The notes below the pieces were generated by a model that worked only from the letters and a program-made list of their open reading frames with translations, was not told the DNA's origin and ran no database searches. Both the position numbers and the translations under genes were made by a program. This document shows, one piece after another, positions 55,144 to 64,000 of a DNA stretch of 64,000 bases; the stretch's first letter is position 1, and each line of letters starts with the position of its first letter. The DNA lies in NCBI GenBank assembly GCA_963691705.1, contig OY829542.1:3888188-3952187 (forward strand), in the 5' to 3' direction. Source of the stretch: Viola odorata. Its lineage: Eukaryota > Streptophyta > Magnoliopsida > Malpighiales > Violaceae.

Positions 55144-55665
55144 GTGTGTGTTTGGCGTTGGGAGTTGGGTACCCAACCCAACTTTTCCCAACCCAAAACC
55201 ACTTAGAAGGTGTTTGGTAACACCATTGCTGCCCAGCTTTCTACAAAACACTTTTAAAATTTTGCCTTGGCCCCCTCCTTTCCTCACTGGAGCATTTTGC
55301 TCCAGCAGCCCAACGCAGGCTGCGTTGGGCACCCTCTCTCTCCTTTTTTTTTCATTTTAATTTTATTTTTTTACTTGATATAATGAACAAAATAAATTAA
55401 AAACTACCACAATAAATTCTCCATCTCAAGACAAGTAATTCTAGATCCACTTTTTCTATTTTTATTAATTTTTTTAAAATGGGTTTTATTCTCCAACTCT
55501 TTCATTTTTATAGTTTTACCAAACACCAAAAACAACTTCTCGTTTCCCACAGCACTTTTAAAAAATGTTTACCAAACAGCACACTACTTTGCGCAAAAGT
55601 GTTTTTCCCACAGCACTTTTGCCCACAGCACGTTTCGGACCAGAACCGGAACGCCAAACAGGCCT
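55144..55665. mobile_element. MITE, PIF/Harbinger-like, TSD TTA
   Basis: 522 bp flanked by TTA (55141-55143 and 55666-55668), with inverted ends TGTTTGGCGTT / AACGCCAAACA. The equivalent site at about 9050 lacks it, so it is a true insertion. The interior has several GCGTTGGG/CCCAACGC and CAGCACTTTT repeats and no transposase. The 3-bp TTA duplication fits PIF/Harbinger. Confidence 0.78.
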
Positions 55666-56217
55666 TTAGTACAGGTGGGCCCAATTTGAGAAAGAAATTA
55701 AAACTGCATTTTCATTCATTTCCAGTATTCAAGTCCTAAAACTATACACATTTATCAAGTCAATACTAAAAACAAGAAGATGACAGTAAGAAAGATCTAA
55801 AAAATGCTATCAGAACCTACAGTCTACACCACTTTCTATACTTCTTCTATTTGCCTTCTTTCTCCTTGCTTCTACAAAACGACAATACTTCTCCAAACTG
55901 AAAACAAATTGACCAAATACAATAACAACATATGGTTAGTTGTATATAAAAAAATTTAACTTTTTCCTATCTATAAAAGGTTAAATTGTATTTTTTGTCC
56001 TTCTACTTAGAGGAAATGGTCACACTCGATCCTCTATGTTGGTTCATACTAAATCTCTCTACTCTCAATCTGAAGAAACTTTAAATAATAACACATCAAC
56101 AAAAAGAACGTAGCCAAATTAAGAGTAGAGTAACTAAATTTGATTATCATGATAGCAAGTAACTAAATTTGAGAAAAAATTATAACATCAAAATTAAATA
56201 AGTTTGTGGCCTAAATA
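55666..56217. other. Repeat-derived noncoding sequence, copy of 9051-9599
   Basis: Close match to the earlier mosaic, in the same order. No gene. Confidence 0.65.
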
Positions 56218-58997
56218 ACAATAGGTCTGATCTTGTGGTGGTTGTCTCTGATACTGATAATTGTTCTGAAAATTGGGCCGGGGTTTGAAATTTTGCATGT
56301 TGAAGGGAGGGGGGTGGTTCCCGTATGGATTTTGTTGATATTGTTGGCTAGGTCCCGACTGTTGAGAGTTGTTCCATCCGTAATTAGGTTGTTTCCATCC
56401 TTGGTTGTTGTTCTGGCCATATGGGGCATTGAATCCTCCCACGACATTGACAGGTGATTGCGTGTCGAACACGTCAAATATAAGTGTATAATAGATATGG
56501 AAATGGGGGTAGAAATACAACTTATCACTGTCTACAAAGACTTGTAGATTGCGGTAAGAGGATCGGTCCACAGAGACCTCTAGGGAAATGTAGTTCCTAG
56601 TTGACTTCCTCGTCACTGGTTTTGGTTGGGTGAATCTGAAATTAAAGATGAAAACAAAGGAAATAAAACAGTTCAAAGTGGTCTTGGTCAAAGGCTTGGC
56701 CAAGACAGGGGTCAAGATTATAAGATATCAAATAAAAGGGAATCCTTGGTAAGGGCGATGTGAGAGCTTCTGTCCTTATGATTTCGATCATTGATTCAAG
56801 GGTATCTATCTCTAAATTCATAGCACTGCTATAGAGTGGAGGTGCTCATGTTCACTCCTGCTTCCCTCCTCTTCAAACTATCTGGCGGGTACTCTCTTTC
56901 CTAATAATCCTAGCCAAGGGACACCTTGCTGGTTAAAAGGTTTATCCGTTTGACTGCTGTCTTGAGTGGTTGTTCGCTTCATCAATAGTACAGGGGAAGA
57001 CAGTACCTAGTCAAGTTGATTCCCTATGGAAACCCTAGGTTGTCAATCTGGTCTTGGTCTAGATCGTTTATTCCTTCTAGTCTGGCGCGAGACTAGTCAC
57101 CTACTTTGCCTAGCCGACGGGTGCTCCATTTCCTTCTAGGCTGGTTGCAACTCTTCTCTACTAGGGTACAAAAATGATCAGGTCTTGTCTCTAGTGAGTT
57201 AGCAGTTTAATAAACTCAAGGAATAAACAAATACAAATTATAGACTCTTAAGGGCGGTTTGATCTCACGAATATATAAGGACGTAACTCCTCAACCCTTA
57301 CCAAGAATAGATGTTTAGCTAGACGTACTCATAGATGGAAGAATGAAAATATTTAATTGCATAACAAAATTAAATTCGAGAATTCTACACTTGGAAAATT
57401 TCGGAGCAGGAAAGTAATTCAATGTCGAAAAAAGGGAAAAGAAGAGAGAGTTCGAGAGGCAAGACAAAATCCGGCTAAATACTAGCTAAAGCCTCCTTGT
57501 CCTTCTCTAACTCTAACTCTTCAAACAAATCTAAAAAGATAGTAATGTTTTCTATTTGGGAAATAAATCGCAACAAAGAGGGAGATCCTAAATAGAATTC
57601 TTCAATAGATTGGCGTCAGATCCCTCTAAAGTGGCTGGATAGCTACGACTTGTCAGCTCGCAAGGCCCAGATGAAACGTGGCCCAAAAGGCTTGCTGACA
57701 CTGTCGCTCGAGATGGCCTATCGCGATGTGATTCTTGGCCAAGCTTGCGGCCAAGACGAACCGGTAATCATTTCTTGCTGCGCGAAGGGGTCTTGGCCAA
57801 GATCTAGGCCAAGACGATCTGGTAATCAACTTCAGTGTTCCACCAAAATGCTCCGCTCCAGAACCAGAACTGTCAAAGCATGAGGAATAAAAGGGATATC
57901 AATAGATTTACTGCCCAAACAACATGTAAATGGACAGTAAAAACATGATTAAATGCAATGCAATCAACAGGCATCTCCTCGGGGATGAATGGACAAGAGT
58001 GCGTGGGGTGATCTGATAGTTGAAAAAATTGACAGGCCTTGACTTGGACTGGGTGTCCCGATGCCATATTCTGAAGCATACCAGTGATGGCCTCTAGATG
58101 GTTTTCCATGGCTGCTGAGAGGGCGTCCTGATTGCTGGTGGAATTGTTGAGAGGGGCGTTATTTTTGGACATAAGCTCGATGGTGTCTTTGGCGGCAGCG
58201 GGAGTGAGTCTAGTGATGGAACCGTTTGCAGCGGCGTTGAGCAAGGCCTTGTCACGGGCCTTGAGTCCTTCACAGAAATATGGGATGAGGGCATGCTCGG
58301 AGAGGTTATGTGAAGGGCACAAGGGCTGCATCTTCTTAAAGCGCTCGTAGTACTGCTCGAGGTCTTCTGTGTCCTTTTGGAGAATAGACACTAGTTGCTT
58401 GCGAGTTACCATGGCAATGGACACCAGGTAATATTTATCCGTGAAGGCTTTGGACATTTCAGCCCACGAATTGATAGATTGAGGACGCTAGTCGTAAAAC
58501 CAATCGAGGGCATCATCCTTAAGGGACCACATGAAGGCGCGGAGTTTGGCATGCTCAATACTAACATTGTGTGGCTTCATGGCGTCGCAAATGGAGTGCA
58601 ATTGTTGGAGATGGCGGTGGGAGTTCTCATTGGCCAACCCTCGATAGAGGGGTGGATGGTGCATAACTGCAGATTTGAGCGCCCAGTCATTCGGGACTGC
58701 TGGCCAGACGATACAGCTGGTCGGGGCCTCGGGGGCAGCATTGAATTCATCGATAGTCTGGATTACTGGTGGAACATTGTTCCCTTCAGGACCTAAATCT
58801 TCCATTTCAGGTCCGTCTGGGTGGACAGGTGGTATGTTGTCAAGGTCTCGATTATCGAGATTGTCCAGGGTGAAAAGGTTTCTGTCGAGGGCAGGACAAT
58901 GGACGGGAGATCCTTGTGCTAGTCTTCGAAGTCCTCTTTCTGTCCTAGTGAGCTCGTAATCAAGGGGTAGTAGGTCTGGTGCAGATCTCCTAGTCAT
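56218..58997 (-). pseudogene. Athila-type gag, more complete copy, interrupted by a solo LTR
   Basis: It starts MTRRSAPDLLPLDYELTRTE at 58997, with ANENSHRHLQQLHSICDAMK and KLRAFMWSLKDDALDWFYD, then TAG (58488-58490) where the copy at 10340 has TTG. It continues through MSKAFTDKYYLV, YYERFKKMQPLCPSHN and a knuckle C-QF-F-QLSD-H-PTHS-C whose second Cys is Phe. Coding is broken at 57967 by the solo LTR and resumes at 56454 (VNVVGGFNAPYGQNNNQGWKQ). It ends at the same break as the first copy (about 56218). A primer site and LTR lie upstream at 59031-59766. Confidence 0.85.
56455..57966 (-). mobile_element. Solo LTR in gag, minus orientation, TSD ACAGG
   Basis: 1512 bp, TGATTGCGTGTCGAACACG...AATGCAATCA, flanked by ACAGG (56450-56454 and 57967-57971). 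The uninterrupted site is preserved at about 9831 (GACAGGCATCTCC). Same family as 32625-34116, but more diverged and inverted. Confidence 0.94.
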
Positions 58998-59030
58998 ACA
59001 AACAAGAGAAAGAAATCAGTCTTGAAACAA

Positions 59031-59766
59031 TTCCCGGCAACGACGCCAATTTGATCGTCACTCAAATACAATTTATAATGCCTGAATATATGTGCACAAT
59101 TGATATGTGTACAGTGGTAGTCAGGGTCGAACACAGGAATTGGGAGAGACTGATTCAAGGTCTTGAATTAAAACACAGAAATGTAACAAACAAGGGGGGT
59201 TTTAGTTGACTAATCAAGTTAGCCAAGAGATATTTGGAGCTAACAATTCTAACTATGAAAGCAATAATCGGGGCCTCGACAGTGAAACTTGAATCGGGGT
59301 CCCGAAAGGTAAAAGATGGCAAATCAATGATCAAGGTTAGAACAATAAAGCAGAGAGACAAGTAAACACAATAAGTCAAATAGAGAGAAAGATCTTAGCA
59401 AAGGGTATTCTTGGGTTGCATTCGGGGGCTCGATCGTCATCGGCGCAAATATATTCTATCCAAGTGACATAGATGTGACATAGGGACCAAATTCCTCGGA
59501 TATCCCCTACTTTCCTCTTAAGAGAAACTACACCCCGTTTCCACATATGAGGTAGTCTAGACAGCCCGCCATCCCTCCAGGCACGAATGCGGGTGGGCAA
59601 TACTCAGGCTGCCCATGAAGATAAGAAAAGACACATCTAGAGCTGAAGGTCCCTCAGTTTGTCAGGCTCGTGACCCCGCTCTAATCAACTGCTCACCCTA
59701 GCTAGGCGAGACCATGGTATATTAGCAGAATCATGCCTTAAATCAATGAAATAAATAGGGAAAATC
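59031..59766 (-). mobile_element. Primer site and 5' LTR of the gag element, truncated
   Basis: Minus-strand TTGGCGTCGTTGCCGGGAA at 59050-59031, then LTR from 59052 outward. Its inner 115 bp match the stub at 54757-54870. LTR-like sequence continues to about 59766, where it meets a Copia fragment. I could not define the outer LTR end. Confidence 0.65.
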
Positions 59767-59778
59767 ATGCATAAAAAC

Positions 59779-60591
59779 ACGCTATCACCTGTGTCATACA
59801 AGTCACTGGTACAGTCCCTTACAGCAGGGAAGACAAGTTTGAAGAAGGAGGATGTGACGACTTTCCTAATAGATAATGAGAAGTTGTTAGGAGTGGAGAA
59901 CAAGAATAGTAGTGACAGACTATTTATTTCTAAAGGGTCATCGAGTGGACGGGATCATCGTGGTAGAAACAAAGGAAAAGGTGCTTCTTCCAGCTATGGA
60001 AGAAACAGATCCAGTTCAAGACCAAGGCAAACTACAGTGAGAAAGAGAGCTACTATTGCCACCAGAAGGGTCACATCAGAGCATAATGTCAGAAGATGAT
60101 GACTGATTTGAAAGAACTACAGAAGGGTAAAGAAAAGATTGGTGATGCTGCAACTATTCAAGATGATGATGTTGAATTATTAGTAGTGCAGAAAAGTGAA
60201 GAACATGTAAGAGATTCCTTGATTTTAGATTCTGCGTGTTCTTTTCATATTTGTGCTAACAAAGAATTGTTCAGTACATTTAGTGATTGTGATGATAAAT
60301 CTGTAACATTGGCCAATAACGAAAAACTAGAGGTTTAAGGCATTGGCAATGTGAAGATCAAGATGCATGATGGATTGGTGAGAACTCTCAGCAATGTGAG
60401 ATATATGTCGAAGTTGAAAATAAATTTCATCTCTCTTGGAAGATTGGATTCTCGCGGGTATAGATACGCAGCGAGAGATAGATTGATGAGGGTAAGCAAA
60501 GGAGCAACTGTAATCATAAAGGGGGAGCTTGCTTCTAACAATATTTACCGATTGATTGGAACCGCGGTTAATAGTAAAGTACAAGGTACTT
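59779..60591 (+). pseudogene. Copia gag-protease-preintegrase fragment
   Basis: Translations in order: SPVSYKSLVQSLTAGKTSLK (gag end); a Ser/Arg/Gly-rich linker; a zinc knuckle YYCHQKGHIRA-stop-C in a shifted frame; LILDSACSFHICANKELFST (protease with the DSA site at 60225-60240); LEV-stop-GIGNVKIKMHDGLVRTLSNVRYMSKLKINFISLGRLDS (start of the pre-integrase part). Stops and one frameshift make it non-functional. It is cut at 60591 by an LTR. Confidence 0.82.
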
Positions 60592-62057
60592 TGATTGACG
60601 TTAGATTTCACTCATTTCTACCACTTCAAAACTCCTTGTTTGTGGCAGAAACAATCCTTTTTACGTCAATTTGGCTTCTTTTGGAGGAATCTTGGGCAAG
60701 ACTGGTTCTGGAAGAATCTGGTGCTGGAGCGACAGAATAGCAATCTTAGCCGCATGTCTTAGCTAAGATTGCAGGATAGAGGCGTGCTCACCATAGACTC
60801 TAGGAAGGCGGATCAGATCAGGAAGCCAGCTGGCTGTTGCATCCGTTTGAAGAAATCTCGGATGTATTTATTTGAACAAAAACAATTAGTCATTATCTTG
60901 TTATTTATTTCGCGTTTTGAATTTAAACAATTGGGGTTTTTATCCCTATCTTTTAGTTAATTTGAAGTGAGGAGTTTGGAAAGAGACGTGATTGGTGGGG
61001 ACTCTAACCTTATTTAAGGTTAGGGAAGGCTGTCAATTACGATATCTTCCATCTTCCTTTCTTCTGTTTTGTAAACAATTACTGTGATTTTCCTTCGGAA
61101 ATATCGCATCTTAATTATATTTCATGTTCTTCAATTATTCCCTTTATTTCTTTAATTAATATGTTTAGTAGCTAAAGCACCTAATTCTTGGTAAGGGCCG
61201 AGTGAGCATGCTTGTAAATCGTGAGGCTGAGTTGTTCTGAATCATCCTCTCATTCGTATTCAGTTGAAGTTCCGTTTTAACAAACCGGTTCCCGTCTAGG
61301 CTAAGACTTGATCGATCTCAGCCAAGACGACGAATTTGCAACCAGTCACTAAGGGGACGAGCGAAACCGAAGTGACGAAGTAGGTAGCTAACCTCGCGGG
61401 GGTTAGTGAACTTGAATTGATCTAGGCCTAACCAGATTGACGACCTAGGGCTCCGAGTTTGGAGTAGCTTGGCCTAGACTCTGTCTTTCCCTACGCCATT
61501 GGGATAACGCATGTGCCTCAAGCCAGCGGCCAATTGGATAAACCCTTTAACCAGCAAGGTGTCCACTGGTCAGGATCACTAGAAAGGGGGTACCCTCCTA
61601 GTGATTTGAATAGGAGGAAAGTAGGATTGGAAAGGGGTTCCTCCCAATCTATAGCAGAGTTATGAGTAAGAAGGAGAAAATCTAGAGTCAATGATCGATG
61701 AAACAAGCCTTGTGCTCACGAATTCGCCCTTGCCAGGAGTTTACCTCAAGAAAGTTCCACCCGAATCTCAACCAGCAATCTTAGCTAAGATTCACATCTG
61801 CCCAAGATTGCTTCCTTACTTCGTTTTAGCTTATTCTCTTTTTTTTCGTTTTGTCTATCTTAATCATCAGGAACAAAAATACCCTCAACTCCAGTGACGA
61901 GGAAGTCAAGTCAAGGCTACAATACACCACCAAGATCTCTGCGGACGAACCTCTTATCGCAATCTACGAGTCCCTTGTGGATGAGTGATAAGTTGTATTC
62001 CTACCCCATTTTCTATATCTTTTTACAACTAAATTTGATGCCCTCGACACGCAATCA
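60592..62057 (+). mobile_element. 5' LTR of another Athila-type element
   Basis: 1466 bp, TGATTGACGTTAGATTTC...CACGCAATCA, followed by AAAT and a primer site. It inserted into the Copia fragment. The partner LTR would lie outside the window. Confidence 0.85.
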
Positions 62058-62060
62058 AAT

Positions 62061-62079
62061 TTTGGCGTCGTTGCCGGGG
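62061..62079 (+). promoter_or_regulatory. Primer-binding site of the 60592 element
   Basis: TTGGCGTCGTTGCCGGGGA, a tRNA-Asp type variant (GCGTC for GCGCC), shared with the other GTC-type elements at 54873 and 59050. Confidence 0.8.
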
Positions 62080-62133
62080 ATCTTCTGACGGTGTATTTTG
62101 TAGTTTTGTTATTTTTATTTTTGTCTTTCGCAG

Positions 62134-62910
62134 TTGATGACCAGGTCCTCAAAGGAAGAACTACTACCTTTGAATCCGGAACTTACAAGGACCGAAACCC
62201 AAATCAGAAAGAAATCTAAGAGGAAATTCGTTGGTGAATTTTCGGGAACTCAATCAGAAACTGATTCCAGCAACAGTCTAGGCCAAGATCAGGACCCAGT
62301 TGAGAATCCAATACCAAACATGGAAGAAAACCAAGAAGAACAGACGATGAGAGAACAAAACAGGGGGCAGAACGAGTGACCTACTCCTGTATTAATCTAC
62401 CCCCGATGGCTAATGATTGGTCTATCAAGACGAACATCATTGCCAACTTAACCAAGTTTCATGGCCACTCAAACGAGAATCCGTACAACCACTTGAGGAA
62501 CCTTCACCTCCAGTGTGATACCCTCAAGCCAGTGGGAGTAACAATCGAAAGAGCCAAACTGAAGGCATTTCCGTGGTCTCTTGAAGACTCAGCTAAGAAC
62601 TGGTTCTATAGCTTACCCCATAACACAATTGCAACATGGGGAGACATGTCCGCTGCCTTCCTAAATAAATATTGGAATGCGACTAAGGCAGGGGCAGTAA
62701 GAAAAGGCTTAGTCTCCGTTCAGCAAAAGGGAGGAGAAAGTTTGAGCGAGTATCATCAAAGGTTTAGAGAGCTTCAAGACATTTGCCCTACCCATGGGGT
62801 AGCAGATCATCTCCTAATCCAATACTTCTATGATGGAATGTGTATAAAGGATAGGGAAAGGCTAGACTCAGCCGCTGGAGGAGCACTTCAAGATCTTACA
62901 CCAACAAGAG
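62134..62910 (+). pseudogene. Athila-type gag, cut by an LTR insertion
   Basis: Starts MTRSSKEELLPLNPELTRTE and is followed by an acidic linker. It stops at TGA (62377) and continues in another frame as LPPMANDWSIKTNIIANLTKFHG, KLKAFPWSLEDSAKNWFYSLPHN, NKYWNATKAGAVRKGLVSVQQ, YHQRFRELQDICPTHGVAD and LDSAAGGALQDLTPTR. One frameshift near 62370 and the LTR at 62911 break it. The capsid domain is otherwise well preserved. Confidence 0.87.
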
Positions 62911-64000
62911 TGATTACATTGCATTTCATCATGTTTTTACTATCCATTTACTTGTTATTTGGGCAGTAAACCTACTGATTTATCCTTGTATTTTCCATAT
63001 CTTAGCAGTTCTGGTCTGGAGGCAATTTATAGAAGAATATGACTTGTGGAGCGTTGAAGATATTTTCCCGAGTCTTGGCCTAGCGCTTGGCCAAGACTCC
63101 GGCCAAGACTGATCCGCGAAAGAGGAATTTCGAGCAGCAACTTTGGCAACCACTTGGGCCGCTTTCCACTTGGGCCTTGCGAGCTGGCAGCTGTCCAGTG
63201 ACAAAGAGAAGGATCAAGAAGATATTTATTTAAGAATCCTATCAAGGATCTCCTTCCATCTTTGTATATTTTAAATTCCTATTTTTATTCAAAACAAATC
63301 ATGATAATTTATTTAGGAGATTAATTAGGAGATTATTTAGGAGATTGAGTTGAAGAAGGACAGGAAAGTTTGAGCTTACTTAGGGCTGAACTCGTTCTCC
63401 TCTCCCTCTCTCTCTTCTTCTCCTCTCTTCCGCCACTTTACACTATTGCTCCGGATTTAATTCTTTGAATCTCGGATTTAATTTATTTATGCAATTAAAT
63501 ATTTTTATTATTCATTCATGAGTATGAGTAGCTAAACACTTGTTCTTGGTAAGGGTTGATGAGCTTAGTTCTTATGCATTCGTGAGATCAAACCATGCTT
63601 AATAATCTCTTTATTCGTATTCATTTATTTCTTAAGCTTATTTAGTCGCTTACTCACTAGAGACAAGAGTTGGCCATTCTTGTACCCTAGTAGAGAAGAG
63701 TTGCAACCAGCCTAGAAGGAAAGAGAGCACCCGTCGGCTAGGCGAAGTAGGTGACTAGTCTCGCGCCAGACTAGAAGAAATAAGTGATCTAGGTCAAGAC
63801 CAGATTGACAACCTAGGGTTTCCATAGGGAGACACCTGGGTCTAGGTACTGCCTTCCCCTATACCATTGAGGAAGCGAACAGCCATTCAAGACAGCAGTC
63901 AAACGGATAAACCCTTTAACCAGCAAGGTGTCCCTTGGCTAGGATTATCAGGAAAGGGAGCACCCGCCAGGTAATTTGAAGAGGAGGGAAGACAGGAGTG
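62911..64000 (+). mobile_element. LTR inserted in gag, runs off the window
   Basis: Starts TGATTACATTGCATTTCATC and matches the solo LTR at 32625-34116 almost base for base across the visible 1090 bp. About 400 bp of LTR should follow. Whether it is solo or the start of a full element cannot be seen. Confidence 0.85.

Overview
The window is nuclear DNA from a eudicot plant. It shows AT-rich noncoding DNA, plant-type splice sites, a CYP72-clan cytochrome P450 locus, a chloroplast ndhA fragment, and dense plant LTR retrotransposons of the Athila, Tat and Copia types, with a Mutator-like element. No host gene in the window looks undamaged. Species cannot be named from the sequence alone.

Region 1 (1-12762): noncoding AT-rich DNA with 50-bp minisatellites; a scrap of an LRR receptor-like protein joined to a plastid ndhA fragment; an LTR-like block; then a five-exon CYP749A-like P450 (5112-7013) whose exon 1 splice donor is damaged. 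Downstream lie a solo LTR with target duplication (7246-8616), shards of Copia RT and Athila-type gag, and a P450 relic in which the start of exon 3 is fused to the end of exon 5 (12030-12206).

Region 2 (12763-54756): a second P450 copy is split inside exon 2 by about 41 kb of nested elements. The outer insertion is a decayed plus-strand Athila element (13265-54286). Its pol is interrupted by a young minus-strand Athila (18206-29447). Between its pol and env-like gene lies a Mutator-like element (30122-50979) with perfect 52-bp terminal inverted repeats and a 9-bp target duplication. The Mutator element carries a fragment resembling a GRF zinc-finger gene, a solo LTR (32625-34116, target duplication GGCAC) and a 15.8-kb Tat-lineage Ty3/gypsy element (34996-50828, target duplication GAGAC). 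The Tat element has a dual-RNase-H polyprotein broken by one stop and, downstream on the opposite strand, four genes, each with a TATA-like box. One of these is a three-exon gene with an unbroken 729-codon frame.

Region 3 (54757-64000): more broken retroelements. These are an LTR/primer-site stub facing an inverted partner, a second copy of the Copia-RT/gag mosaic of region 1 now carrying a MITE and a solo LTR, a Copia gag-protease fragment, and an Athila-type LTR plus gag cut by another LTR that runs off the window.

The inferred order of events is: P450 tandem duplication; Athila(+) into the P450; Mutator element into Athila(+); solo LTR and Tat element into the Mutator element; Athila(-) into Athila(+). 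Target duplications and uninterrupted paralogous copies support the nesting. The relative timing of separate branches is inference from LTR similarity.
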